A stretch of 41,297 nucleotides of DNA, taken from Planctomycetota bacterium. Lineage in GTDB: Bacteria; Planctomycetota; UBA8108; JACQVS01. Under the pieces are notes generated by a model. It saw only the letters and a program-made list of their open reading frames with translations. It ran no database searches and had not been told where the DNA came from. Position 1 is the first letter of the stretch, and every line of letters begins with the position of its first letter. The stretch lies in NCBI GenBank assembly GCA_016209605.1, contig JACQVS010000239.1:1-41297 (forward strand), given 5' to 3'. The translations under genes and the position numbers were made by a program. Shown piece after piece: positions 31,841-41,220 of the stretch.

Positions 31841-34593
31841 GACCACCCATTCGAACTCTAGCGGCCGCGATGTTGGCGGCCATGCTTTCGCCCCATACCC
31901 TGGCGCAGGACTGCCCAGGGAATATTCCTCTCCTCTTGAACGAGCTCGACTCCGGCGGCTCGAACGAGTGGGTGGAGCTTTACAACCTCTCCGATTGTCC
32001 GGAGCCCCTCGACCATTATGTCCTCGAAGTTCAAGATGTGGAAGGCGACAGAGCCTCCCAAGGTCTCGACAAGAGCGTGGTGATCAGCGCGCAGAAAGGG
32101 AAAACGGTACCGCCGCGCGGCTACCTGGTGGTCTGCATCGACTGCAAAACGGATTTGCCCGCCGCCGACTTTTGCGATGTCTGCCTGCGGTTCGACTCAA
32201 GCGAGCTTGAAGGTCTCGACCGGGACGGCGGCGTCGTCTCGCTCTACTGGCAGCCTCCTTGCCAAACTCCTGTGCCGGAAATCCGCAAGCTCTGCTCGGT
32301 GCGATTCCCGCCGCTCCCCTCGAGCACTTCATATGGGAATAAGGGCATACCGAGTAATTGTGACCAGGATTGGTGCATCCTTGATACCCAGACGCCGGGC
32401 GGGCCGAACTGGCCGAACTCTGCTTGCATACCCGATTTGAGGCGGGTGGTCATCAACGAGATCTCGAGCTCCGAGAGCCAGGATTCGAGCCGTTGCCTTT
32501 ATACCGACTGCCCTGATTGGGTGGAGCTTAGCTGGCTGGGGCCTGAGCCTGTGGACTTAGGCGGCTACCGCTTGATCAACCGAGGAAAGACCTTGGTAAT
32601 CCCACCGGGTGTCGTGTTGAATGAAAATAACCGATACACGCTTATCATCCTGAGCAGCGCCACAGTGCGGAATTCCGCATGGCCCCCAGATGCCCTCCAC
32701 GCCCAGTTCCAGATCAAGGCGAAGGGGGACAGCCTCGAGCTCGTTTCCCCCGATGGCCAGGATTGGGACCGGCTGTCTTTTCCGGCGCTGCGGCCCGGGG
32801 AATTCTATGCTCGCGCTCCCGATGGCGGCGACTTTTCCGTGGTGGCGCAAGCGACACCAAAAAGCCCCAATCCTCCCCCGCCCGCAAATCGCTCTCCCTC
32901 CTGCAAGATCATCACCTACTACCCGCTGGGGGCGCAGGCTCCGCTAGTCGGCGCGCGCTCCATCCGCAACGACCTCCGCGTCCTCCCGGGGGATTGGCTG
33001 CGGGTCATCTGCCAGGCCGCCGATCCCGATGAGGAGTTCAGTCCGGAAAATGGGCTGGATCTGTCATCCCTGGAGCTGTGGATCAAAGAAGAGGGCTTTC
33101 CGGACCGGACGTTTCCCCTCCTTCCCGGGAAGCTCCTCAACTGCCAGGAGCTGGAGGAGCCGGGAATATTTCAAAGGGATTTCCAGATCCCGGCGCGGTC
33201 AACCGATCTCGTTATTCAGGCCTGGGTCAATGACAAAAGGGGTCTCCAGGTGGAATCGCAAGTCTTGAAATTCTTCGTTCAAGTTCCGCAGGCCGTTACA
33301 TTGATCGAGCAGCTCCGCATCAATGAAATCGCCGCCAACGAGACCGACCAGAGCGGCGATTGGGTCGAGCTTTTCAACCCCACCTCCCAGCCCGTGCTCT
33401 TAAGCGGCGTTTACTTGAGCGACAATATCCTGGTCACCGAAGAGCGCTTGATCCCGGAGGTGATCGTGCCGAAGAGGGGCTTCGCCATCATCTGGTGCGA
33501 CAACAAATCGGGCCTCATTGACGGAGCGCCCCACCTCCCCTTCCTCCTCGACAAGTGCCGGGGGGAGATTTACCTCTTCGAGTACGATGCCCTCCTCGAC
33601 CGGAAGAAGGTGATCGATGGCGTCCCCTTCCAGAAGGAGCGGCGGGATAAGACCCTCGGCCGCTATCCGGATGGCGGTCCTCAATTCTCCTTGATGGAAA
33701 GCACCCCGGGATCGCCAAACCAAGTGCAGTCCTGTTTCGATTCCAAGACAGAAGATGGGGCCGCCGTGGTCATCAACGAGATCTGCGCCGACAACTGGAA
33801 TACCGTTAGCGACCGCCGCGGCTCCTTCGGCGATTACCTGGAGCTTTACAACCGCGGCAGTCAGCCGGTGTCCTTGACCGGCTGGAGCTTGGCGGACCAC
33901 GTGGTGCTTAAAAATGCTGAGCGGATTTGGCCATTCCCGGAGGGCCTTTGCCTCCTGCCCAAGAGGTTTCTCCTGGTCTGGTGCGACGCCGACCCTTGCG
34001 AAACACAGTTTTTACGAGGCTGCGAGTTTCAAGGGGAGCTCCACGCCAGCTTCAACATCAACCATCTCCGCGACTTCCTTTTCCTCTTCGATCCGCAAAG
34101 GCGGCCGGTGAGCTGCCTGGCGGTCCGCTACCAGGCGCGGGACATCGCCGTCGGCCGGTTTCCTGATGGCGCCGAAGCGTTCGACTTCATGGAGCCCACT
34201 CCCGGGTTTGCGAACCGTCCCAAGGGAGGCAAAGCCGCCATCCTCCCGACCCGTAGCTGCGCTGCGATCGAGGACCTCCTGGGGTTGGGCCGTAACCCTT
34301 GCCTGCCCCCCCCTTTTTTTAAGAGGGGGAATGCCAACGGCGATAAGCGTTGCGAGGTGGACATTGCCGATGCGGTGTTCATTTTACTGTACCTTTTCGC
34401 GGGCGGCGTGGCATCGGATTGCCCCGACGCGGCCGACATCGACGACAGCGGCGCGCTCGACGTCGGCGATCCCATCCGCCTGCTCAATTATCTCTTCCTT
34501 CGCGGAGCTCTGCCGTCGCCTCCGTTTCCGGAGCGTGGAATAGACCCAACCGAAGATTCCTTGAAGCTTTGTATTGAGATGACCTGCGAATGA
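31837..34593 (+). CDS. Exported multi-LTD protein with dockerin-like C-terminus
   Basis: The product has 918 residues. The ATG at 31837 overlaps the FG-GAP stop (ATGA). MRPPIRTLAAAMLAAMLSP...LAQ is a signal peptide. Four lamin-tail domains are visible by their openings: LLLNELDSGGSNEWVELYN (about 30), VVINEISSS with DWVELSW (about 205), LRINEIAANETDQSGDWVEL (about 490), and VVINEICAD with YLELYNRGSQPVSL (about 645). Between the second and third is an Ig-like region (about 350-485). The C-terminus has a dockerin-like pair: a first loop NANGDKRCEVD that is degenerate, and a regular DIDDSGALDVGD, then the tail PPFPERGIDPTEDSL. LTDs in bacteria occur in secreted nucleases and surface proteins; no nuclease domain is seen here. 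Probably a surface-associated partner of the FG-GAP lipoprotein. Confidence 0.88.
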   Translation: MRPPIRTLAAAMLAAMLSPHTLAQDCPGNIPLLLNELDSGGSNEWVELYNLSDCPEPLDHYVLEVQDVEGDRASQGLDKSVVISAQKGKTVPPRGYLVVCIDCKTDLPAADFCDVCLRFDSSELEGLDRDGGVVSLYWQPPCQTPVPEIRKLCSVRFPPLPSSTSYGNKGIPSNCDQDWCILDTQTPGGPNWPNSACIPDLRRVVINEISSSESQDSSRCLYTDCPDWVELSWLGPEPVDLGGYRLINRGKTLVIPPGVVLNENNRYTLIILSSATVRNSAWPPDALHAQFQIKAKGDSLELVSPDGQDWDRLSFPALRPGEFYARAPDGGDFSVVAQATPKSPNPPPPANRSPSCKIITYYPLGAQAPLVGARSIRNDLRVLPGDWLRVICQAADPDEEFSPENGLDLSSLELWIKEEGFPDRTFPLLPGKLLNCQELEEPGIFQRDFQIPARSTDLVIQAWVNDKRGLQVESQVLKFFVQVPQAVTLIEQLRINEIAANETDQSGDWVELFNPTSQPVLLSGVYLSDNILVTEERLIPEVIVPKRGFAIIWCDNKSGLIDGAPHLPFLLDKCRGEIYLFEYDALLDRKKVIDGVPFQKERRDKTLGRYPDGGPQFSLMESTPGSPNQVQSCFDSKTEDGAAVVINEICADNWNTVSDRRGSFGDYLELYNRGSQPVSLTGWSLADHVVLKNAERIWPFPEGLCLLPKRFLLVWCDADPCETQFLRGCEFQGELHASFNINHLRDFLFLFDPQRRPVSCLAVRYQARDIAVGRFPDGAEAFDFMEPTPGFANRPKGGKAAILPTRSCAAIEDLLGLGRNPCLPPPFFKRGNANGDKRCEVDIADAVFILLYLFAGGVASDCPDAADIDDSGALDVGDPIRLLNYLFLRGALPSPPFPERGIDPTEDSLKLCIEMTCE

Positions 34594-34784
34594 GACAGGT
34601 TTGGATCGGTTAGGGATTTGAGAGAAATTCAGCTCCAAGACCGAAATTCCAGCGAAAATTTCCGTTGGCTTTTTCTTGAAATCCTTCTTAACTCATCGGA
34701 TAAAAGGCGGAGGATCGTTGTTTTCTTCGCGGTTTCGACGCGATTCAGTAAAAAACGGCAAAAGCTTTTAAAGGAGACCCTGGC

Positions 34785-37700
34785 ATGATGCGCTTCAGGC
34801 GATTCAGGGAAATCGGGTTCGTGATGATGGCTGCTTGGGCTGCGGCCATGGCGCCGAGGCGGGCCGTGGGGCAGCTTTTTGACAACCTCCGGGCGTTCGG
34901 GAACCGGCTCGATGCCGGCGATCCGGAGGTGTCCTCGACCTGGCGCGGGGGAAATGAGGGGCCGAAAGGGGTCGCCGCAGGGGACCTGGACGGCGACGGC
35001 GACGCCGATCTCGCCGTCGGCAACCTCGACGGCACGGTGACGGTTTATTTCAACCGGGGCGGTCTGGAGTTCTCGGATCCCCTGCACCTGAGGACCGGCA
35101 TGCAGACGCTCCGGGAGGTCATCGTCCAGGACCTAACCGGCGACGGGCGGCCGGACATTGCCGCCGCGGCGCTGCTCGATGAAGCCACAGTGCTGTTCCC
35201 CAACCGGGGAGGGGGCGTTTTCGACTCCCCGATCCGCATCCCCACCTGGCTTTACGCCCGCAATCTGGCCGCCGGGGATTTTAATAGCGATGGCATCCTG
35301 GATCTGGCAGTGGGGGGCTCCGGCATCGGGGTGCGGCACTACCGCGGCGCCGGCGGAGGCGCCTTCGAAGCGGTCGCAGATCTCAAGGAGCTCGATGCTG
35401 GGGGGTACTCAAAACCGGTTTACGTTCTCAAAGCCTTCCGGCCGCCGGGAGCGAACCGGGATGAGCTCGCCGCGACCCACGCCTGGAGCAAGCAGGCCTG
35501 GATCCTGGCCGCCGGGGCGAGTGGCGCCCTGGAGATCAAGGCGGCCATCCCCGGAGTCGCCGATGTTTTTGCCATGGACATCGGGCCGGTGGCGCGAGCG
35601 GCCGCCAGCGGCCGCGCCGACCTCGTCACCGCGCACCGCAACCGCGGCATCGTCCAGGTTCGCCAGGGGCTGGACGGCCCGGCGCGGTTCGCCGCGGCCA
35701 TCCACCAGGAGATCCCCATCCCAGGTGGCCCCCGCGCCCTCCGGATCGCCGACCTGGACGGCGACGGCTGGAACGACCTGGCCGTCGTGATGCGTTACCT
35801 CGACCGCGTGCTCGCCTACAAAAACACCGGCGGCCAGCTGGCGCTGGCCACCGAGATGCCGGTGGGGCGCAGCCCCCGCGAGCTGGTCACGGCCGAGTGG
35901 AACGGCGATGGGCGGCCGGACCTCGCGGTCATCAACCGCATCTCCTCGGATGTCAACGTCCTGACCGCCTATCCGGGCCAGGCGGGCTTCGCCGCCCTGG
36001 ACCAGTATTATCTCGTCGACGGGGAAGTCGCCGGCCTGAAGATCGCCGACTGGAACCGCGATGGCCGGGACGATGTCATCCAGCTCCATCGCGCCTCGGG
36101 TGATGTCAGCATTCGCCTGGCCGGGCCCGAAGGCAAGCTCGGGCCGCCGGCCTTTTACGTTCTGGGCCTCGTGCCTGCGGATCTGGTGACGGTTGACGTG
36201 AACAACGACGGCAATCCCGACGTGGTGACGGCCAACCTGGGGAAGGAGGGGGAGGAACCCGGCTCGGTCTCGGTGCGCCTCGGGGATGGGAAGGACGGCC
36301 TCGGACCCGAGCGCCGCTTCAAGCTGCCCCCGGACCTGGTGGAAGGCCGGCTCTTCGCCCTGGAGGTCGCCGACTTCGACGGCGATGGCATCGTCGACCT
36401 GGCGGCGGGATTCTTCGACTGCCGGCTGTCCTTCTTCAAGGGCACCGGGGATGGAGCGTTCGTCTTCACCTCGATGCACTTTTTCCTCTTCGAATCGCGC
36501 GCCATGTCGGCCGGCGACTTCGACCAGGACGGCGACATCGACCTGGCGGGGGGATCGTTCACCGGCGCCATGGCGGTGATCGAGAATCGCGGCGACCTCC
36601 TGACTACGCCCGTCCTCGACCGCAAAGACTACCCGCCGCCGAGCGCGGAGAAGTTCGGGACCAGGGACATGGTCGCGGTGGATATCAACCAGGATGGGGA
36701 TCTCGACCTCCTCCTCGGGAGCGGCGAGGGGGCCATGGTTTACCAGGGGGTTCCGGGCATGGGATTTGTTCTCTCGTCGCAGGCGCTCCCCGGAACCGGC
36801 GGCATCCCCGCCACCTCCATCGCCGCCGCCGACTTCGATGGCAACGGCAGCCCGGACGTCGCGGTGGCCTGCGCGGTCCTCTCTTGCATCACCCTTCTGA
36901 CCCAGGGCGGCGGCGGCAAGGGGCTCCTGCCGGCGATCACGGTGGATGTGCCCGCGGGGAGATTCCTCGCGGCGGGCGACCTGGATGGCGATAAATACGC
37001 CGACCTGGTCGGCTCCGGAGAGGTGCTGTGGACGGCCTTGAGCAGCCGGAGGGCCAAGCCCGCCCCGCCGCCGGCGCTCGAGGGCCTGCGGGAGAGGCTG
37101 GAAAAGCCGGTCATCAACGAGATCCTGGCAGTCAATAACGACCTCCCCCTGGCCAGCGACGGGGGAAAGAAGCCCGATTGGGTGGAGATCTTCAACGGCT
37201 CGCGCGGCGGCGTCTCCCTCGCCGGCTGGCAGCTGCTCCTGAAAAGTGCGAGCATGCCCAATGGCGCGGCGCCGCTCAAGTACCAGTTCCCCGGAGATGC
37301 GGCTCTACAGGCCGGAGAGCACTTGCTGGTGGTTTTTGCCGAGGCCCGGCGCACGCCGTACCACACCGGCTTCCGCCTACCCGGAGACGGCGGCTCCCTA
37401 GTTCTCCTCGATGCCGCGGAGGTGGAAGTGGACCGGGTGAGTTATCCGGCGCAGCGGGAGAACATCTCCTACGCCCGCTACGGCGATGGCCTGCAGGCCT
37501 TCGTCTTCAACAATTACCCAAGCCCCGGCCGCTCCAACGACGACAACGGCCCGGTGACGCCGATTCTGAGTCTGGATGCCGCGGTCCCGGCTTGGATCGC
37601 TCCCGGCCAGCCCTATCAAGTGCCCGTGGCCGGCGCGCCGATTCGCTTCTACGCCACCGGGAAGGATGACGTCGGCATCGTCAGCGCCAGCATCCTCTAC

Positions 37701-38615
37701 CAGCGCCTGGACATCCCGGATCCCCAGATCCGCCGCGCCATCCTCTTCGACGACGGCATGAACGGGGACGGCGGCATGCAAGATGGGCTGTTTTCCGGAG
37801 TCCTCGAGCCCGGCCTCCCGCCCGGCGGGGAGATCCGCTTCCAGGTGGAGGTCCAGGATTTGAGCGACCTCGTGGTCCTCCTTCCCGAGAGCGGCAGCCC
37901 GGCCATCGACGGGGAAGAGGCCGGCTTTTACACCCTGGCGGTGGGAAGCCGCTGGCCAAAGCTCGAACTTTCCGAGGTGGTGGCCCTGAATGAGACGGGC
38001 CTCCGCGATGAAAACGGCGGCACTCCCGACTGGGTGGAAGTCCGCAACTGCGCTGCGGAGACCATCGCCCTGGACGGCATTTCCCTGGGAAAGACATTCC
38101 CCGCCAATGAAGAGTGGTTCTCCTTTCCGCCCGGAATGAGCCTGCCGGCGGGCGGGCATGCGTTGGTGTTTTGCGACGGCAACTCCGGGCAGGGCCCGCT
38201 CCACGCGCCCTTCACTCTCAAGGCCGAAGGCGGCCGCTTGCTGCTGATCGGCACCGCCCCCTTCGGCGCCTGCGGAGTCATCGATGTCCTCGAGTACGGC
38301 CCCCAGGCGCCTGACACCGCGCTGGCCCGCTCGGGCTGCGGCGGGCCCTGGGCCAGCGCCGCCCCCACTCCCGGAGCTGAAAACGCCCCTCCCCGCATGG
38401 CGCGTTTGGGCGATGCCGACGGCAGCGGCAGGCTCGAATTGCTGGATGCCATACTAACCCTCCACTATCTTTTCCTGAACGGCGCCTTGCCTTGCCGCGA
38501 GGCCGCGAATGCGAATGGCGATGACAGCCTCGACATCAGCGATCCGATTTATTTGCTCATTTACCTCTTTGCGGCCGGCTCGCCCCCGCCGGAAAGGCAG
38601 GTGCCTTGCGGGTAA
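34785..38615 (+). CDS. Exported FG-GAP/VCBS plus LTD protein with dockerin-like C-terminus
   Basis: The product has about 1,276 residues; AAAGGAG lies 8 bases before the ATG at 34785 (a second ATG follows at once). A basic N-terminus with FVMMAAWAAAMAPRRAVG acts as signal peptide. Residues about 60-760 contain about twelve FG-GAP/VCBS repeats (GDLDGDGDADLAVGNLDG, ADFDGDGIVDLAAGFFD, VDINQDGDLDLLLGSGE, ADFDGNGSPDVAVA) probably forming one or two calcium-binding propellers. Then come LTD1 (PVINEILAVNN, PDWVEIFNG, about 770), an Ig-like domain (about 930-1045) and LTD2 (LSEVVALNE, PDWVEVRN, about 1060). The end holds two EF-hand-like loops, DADGSGRLELLD and NANGDDSLDISD. It combines the architecture of the two preceding genes, so it may have arisen by fusion of the same building blocks. 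It starts 191 bases after the previous gene. Confidence 0.88.
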   Translation: MMRFRRFREIGFVMMAAWAAAMAPRRAVGQLFDNLRAFGNRLDAGDPEVSSTWRGGNEGPKGVAAGDLDGDGDADLAVGNLDGTVTVYFNRGGLEFSDPLHLRTGMQTLREVIVQDLTGDGRPDIAAAALLDEATVLFPNRGGGVFDSPIRIPTWLYARNLAAGDFNSDGILDLAVGGSGIGVRHYRGAGGGAFEAVADLKELDAGGYSKPVYVLKAFRPPGANRDELAATHAWSKQAWILAAGASGALEIKAAIPGVADVFAMDIGPVARAAASGRADLVTAHRNRGIVQVRQGLDGPARFAAAIHQEIPIPGGPRALRIADLDGDGWNDLAVVMRYLDRVLAYKNTGGQLALATEMPVGRSPRELVTAEWNGDGRPDLAVINRISSDVNVLTAYPGQAGFAALDQYYLVDGEVAGLKIADWNRDGRDDVIQLHRASGDVSIRLAGPEGKLGPPAFYVLGLVPADLVTVDVNNDGNPDVVTANLGKEGEEPGSVSVRLGDGKDGLGPERRFKLPPDLVEGRLFALEVADFDGDGIVDLAAGFFDCRLSFFKGTGDGAFVFTSMHFFLFESRAMSAGDFDQDGDIDLAGGSFTGAMAVIENRGDLLTTPVLDRKDYPPPSAEKFGTRDMVAVDINQDGDLDLLLGSGEGAMVYQGVPGMGFVLSSQALPGTGGIPATSIAAADFDGNGSPDVAVACAVLSCITLLTQGGGGKGLLPAITVDVPAGRFLAAGDLDGDKYADLVGSGEVLWTALSSRRAKPAPPPALEGLRERLEKPVINEILAVNNDLPLASDGGKKPDWVEIFNGSRGGVSLAGWQLLLKSASMPNGAAPLKYQFPGDAALQAGEHLLVVFAEARRTPYHTGFRLPGDGGSLVLLDAAEVEVDRVSYPAQRENISYARYGDGLQAFVFNNYPSPGRSNDDNGPVTPILSLDAAVPAWIAPGQPYQVPVAGAPIRFYATGKDDVGIVSASILYQRLDIPDPQIRRAILFDDGMNGDGGMQDGLFSGVLEPGLPPGGEIRFQVEVQDLSDLVVLLPESGSPAIDGEEAGFYTLAVGSRWPKLELSEVVALNETGLRDENGGTPDWVEVRNCAAETIALDGISLGKTFPANEEWFSFPPGMSLPAGGHALVFCDGNSGQGPLHAPFTLKAEGGRLLLIGTAPFGACGVIDVLEYGPQAPDTALARSGCGGPWASAAPTPGAENAPPRMARLGDADGSGRLELLDAILTLHYLFLNGALPCREAANANGDDSLDISDPIYLLIYLFAAGSPPPERQVPCG

Positions 38616-38921
38616 CCGCGCCAGCTCGAGCTTGCGCTCGCTCCAGCGCCATACACCGGGCTTCGAATCAATGGATCGAAAGGCCCCGTTGGTTATTTGG
38701 GGAGATTACCCTTATTGGAGATGAGGTTAGAAAAAATAAATTAAAAATTAAACGAGGTCTGGGTGGTGGTCTCACCAGACAGGATACATCAGCCAGTATT
38801 TTTTAAAGGAGGCAGATATAGATTGAATCATCCGCGTTCATTAAGGGTACGTTCACGGAAAATCAGGTTGAATTAAAGCCTAATATCTGTTGGTTGATTT
38901 TAGGATGAGGAGGGTCAAAAC
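38616..38921 (+). other. AT-rich 306-base leader region before the phytase-like gene
   Basis: It holds a CGAGC-TTGC-GCTCG hairpin just after the upstream stop, and a GTCTGG...CCAGAC hairpin at 38757-38780 followed about 18 bases later by a T6 run, which could be a terminator or attenuator. A very strong AAAGGAGG at 38805-38812 has no ATG, GTG or TTG at normal spacing; an ATT at 38822 opens 28 codons ending at 38908, and a TTG at 38824 opens a shorter one. The ribosome site of the next gene (GAGGAGGG) follows. No further gene is seen. Confidence 0.5.
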
Positions 38922-40580
38922 ATGAGAGGCAACTTTTTCGACTCACTTTCCACATTTGTCCGAGCCGGCGTTTTATCAATGCCATGGTTGTTGCTGAGCT
39001 CGCCGGCCGCCGCGGAGAGCGACTCGGAGAGCCTCTATTCAGGTCTGCCGATTTTCCTGAACGGCGACTTGAACGGCGACCGTTCCCGGGACGTGAGCGA
39101 TGCCATTCACCTTTTCAGCTACCTTTTCCTCGGCGGCTCGGCCTCGGTGGAAATCCCCTGCGCCGTGGCGGAAGGGGTGGTGCGAAACGGCGACGTGGAC
39201 GGCAATGGAGCGATCGAGCTGACTGACGGGATCTCGCTGCTGCGCTGGATTTTCCTGGGCGGGGAGGAGCCTGCGCTGGCTTGCAGCGCCGTGATTTGGA
39301 GCGGGGAGGGATCGGGAGGATCAGCCCATAAGGTCTTCATCATCGACACCTCCAATCCCACCCACCGGATTTACACCGACCCCAACACCGGCAAAGTCAT
39401 CACGCTCGGGGGCTTCTCCGGGCTGGTGCCCTTACCCGGCGATCCCTCGAACCAGATCTTCTATGCCATCACCGACCGGGGGCCGAGCGTGGACTTCCCC
39501 CCGCCGCCCGCGGAAGCGACCGGGAAGGCTTTCGCCGACCCGGGTTTCTCGCCGAAGATCATCACCATCCTCTTGACCCGGAGCGGCCGGGGGCAGATCC
39601 TGCGGGTCCTCGACCTCAAGAAGCCGGACGGGGCGCCGCTGACCGGCATCCCCAGCTCCTGCAACACCGCCGAAGATCCGATCGTCGACCTGAAGGGGAA
39701 TCCGGTCGAGCCCCGAGACCCCGATGGCGCGGACACGGAAAGCCTCGCCTTCGTGCTCGGCGGCTCCTTCTGGTTCAGCGATGAGTATCTCCCCAGCGTG
39801 GGGCATGTCACCCCGGACGGGACGGTGGACCTCCGGCTGGTTCCCGTAGGAAATCCTTGCCCCGGCGTGATCCCAGCTCTGGAGGTCATTCCCAAGGTTT
39901 ACAGGAAGCGGCGTCCCAATCGGGGATTCGAGGGCGTGACGGTGACCCCGGGAGGGAAGCTCTACACCATCCTCCAGCGTCCCTTGAGCAACCCCACTCG
40001 CAGCGCCGGCGACAACTCCCGCAACATCCGCCTGCTCGAGGTGGATGTGGAAACGGTCCTGGGCGGCGGGCCGGGAGGGATCCGGCAGCTCCTCTACATC
40101 ACCGAGCCTCTCCCGCCGGGAGCCACCTTCCGGCTGAGGGACATCTTCGCGAGCGACCTGTTCGCCCTCTCCGACACCGAGCTCCTCGTCTCGGAGCGGC
40201 GGACCGACACGGTTTTCAAGATCGACCTGAGCGCCGCGACCGATATCACGCCCTTCGAGGATGTGGAAGGATTGCTCCTCGCCCCGGTGGGGACGAAGAC
40301 CACGATCGAGCAGCTGACCCTGGCCGAGCTCGCCGGCCTGGGGATCCAGCCGGTTTCAAAGACGGTGGTCTTCTCGGGGCTGACCGGGCTGGACCCCGTC
40401 CTGGACAAGGTCGAGGGCATGTGCATGGCCGGAGGGAATCTGGTCGTCTGCCACGACAACGACTTCGACATCGCCGCCGGCGACTTCAGCACGACTCCGG
40501 CCACGCTCATTTTCCAGTCCCCGCCGAACCTCTCCAAGATCTTCACCGTGCCGCTCCAGCTCGATGAAGATGAGGATTAA
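38922..40580 (+). CDS. Exported esterase-like phytase-family protein with N-terminal dockerin-like pair
   Basis: The product has 552 residues; GAGGAGGG lies 7 bases before the ATG at 38922. A signal peptide (VRAGVLSMPWLLLSSPAAAE) is followed directly, at about residues 48-115, by a dockerin-like pair DLNGDRSRDVSD and DVDGNGAIELTD, each with the LxxLFLGG-type helix end. The remainder (about 128-545) fits the 'esterase-like activity of phytase' family: FYAITDRGPS, DTESLAFVLGGSFWFSDEY, NRGFEGVTVTPGGKLYTILQ and VEGMCMAGGNLVVCHDND, a propeller-type hydrolase. The likely substrate class is phosphate or organic esters, but activity is not proven. The dockerin-like pair is N-terminal here and C-terminal in the other proteins of the window. 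Confidence 0.85.
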   Translation: MRGNFFDSLSTFVRAGVLSMPWLLLSSPAAAESDSESLYSGLPIFLNGDLNGDRSRDVSDAIHLFSYLFLGGSASVEIPCAVAEGVVRNGDVDGNGAIELTDGISLLRWIFLGGEEPALACSAVIWSGEGSGGSAHKVFIIDTSNPTHRIYTDPNTGKVITLGGFSGLVPLPGDPSNQIFYAITDRGPSVDFPPPPAEATGKAFADPGFSPKIITILLTRSGRGQILRVLDLKKPDGAPLTGIPSSCNTAEDPIVDLKGNPVEPRDPDGADTESLAFVLGGSFWFSDEYLPSVGHVTPDGTVDLRLVPVGNPCPGVIPALEVIPKVYRKRRPNRGFEGVTVTPGGKLYTILQRPLSNPTRSAGDNSRNIRLLEVDVETVLGGGPGGIRQLLYITEPLPPGATFRLRDIFASDLFALSDTELLVSERRTDTVFKIDLSAATDITPFEDVEGLLLAPVGTKTTIEQLTLAELAGLGIQPVSKTVVFSGLTGLDPVLDKVEGMCMAGGNLVVCHDNDFDIAAGDFSTTPATLIFQSPPNLSKIFTVPLQLDEDED

Positions 40581-40617
40581 CGGCCGCTCCGCTCGCGGAT
40601 TGGGCTTTTACAAGTTT

Positions 40618-40647
40618 ATGGAGGTCTGGCTTCGGCCGGACCTCCAT
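40618..40647. terminator. UUCG-loop hairpin between convergent genes
   Basis: ATGGAGGTCTGGC and GCCGGACCTCCAT pair over 13 positions (one G-U) around a TTCG loop closed by C-G, an exceptionally stable tetraloop on the plus strand. It lies between the convergent ends at 40580 and 40691. No U tract follows on either strand, so it could be an atypical terminator or an mRNA 3'-end stabiliser. A smaller CCGGC-ATT-GCCGG hairpin follows at about 40655-40668. Confidence 0.6.
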
Positions 40648-40690
40648 GAAGTTTCCGGCATTGCCGGCTCAGACTACGAGTTTCAAGCCG

Positions 40691-41220
40691 TTAATTGAGT
40701 GAGAGAAAAACCGGTGATTCCGTTTGGCGGCGGCGGTAGAGGTGCGCTCCGGAAGCGCAGCAGGGCTGCGGCACGAACCCTCGCCACAAGGTGTAAAGCC
40801 CCAAGAGCACCATGAATCCTCCGGAAAATTTCACCAGGCGCTGGCGGAGGAGCGGCGAGAGGGGATTCCTGTGGCCGCTACGGCGAGGAGTGCGGGGATG
40901 GTGCCGAGGCCAAGGGCCGCCATGGTGTAGAATGCGATGGCCAAGGCGCCGCTCGCCGCCGCTTTGGCGAGAAAGGCGTAAACGAGCGGGCAGGAGAGGA
41001 GGCCGTTCAAGGTGCCGAGGACGAGGGCTTTCAAGGGGCCGCGGTAAGCGGCGGCGAAGGCGCCGAGCCGCTGGGCGGGAGCCAGGCGGCCGCCTGAAGA
41101 TGGGGCCGCTAGCTTGACCGGTTTTTGCATGGAAAGCCACCCCATGGCGTTCAAACCGGTGGCGACCAGAAAACTTCCCGGAGAGGGAAAGCCGCTGGAG
41201 GGCTCCCCACTCCGAGCCAG
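40691..41220 (-). pseudogene. Broken TauE/SafE (DsbD_2-like) membrane protein gene
   Basis: Reading leftward, one frame codes FLVATGLNAMGWLSM, then GPLKALVLGTLNGLLSCPLV, YAFLAKAAASGALAIAF and MAALGLGTIPALLAVAATGIP, the second half of a sulfite-exporter TauE/SafE or UreH-type transporter with its conserved G-L-L-(P/S)-C. At the G4 run 40861-40864 (C4 on the coding strand) the frame shifts; one extra C would restore it to SPLLRQRLVKFSGGFMVLLG and a last membrane helix ending in GFVPQPCC. The N-terminal half is absent. No ATG precedes 41145 in frame and the frame runs straight into the inverted-end element at 41221. A real or sequencing-induced frameshift is possible, but the 5' truncation stands on its own. 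Confidence 0.7.

Noticed and set aside
5839..40580. Cellulosome locus
   Set aside because: Dockerin-like pairs are present, but no cohesin, carbohydrate-binding scaffold or glycoside hydrolase is seen in the window.
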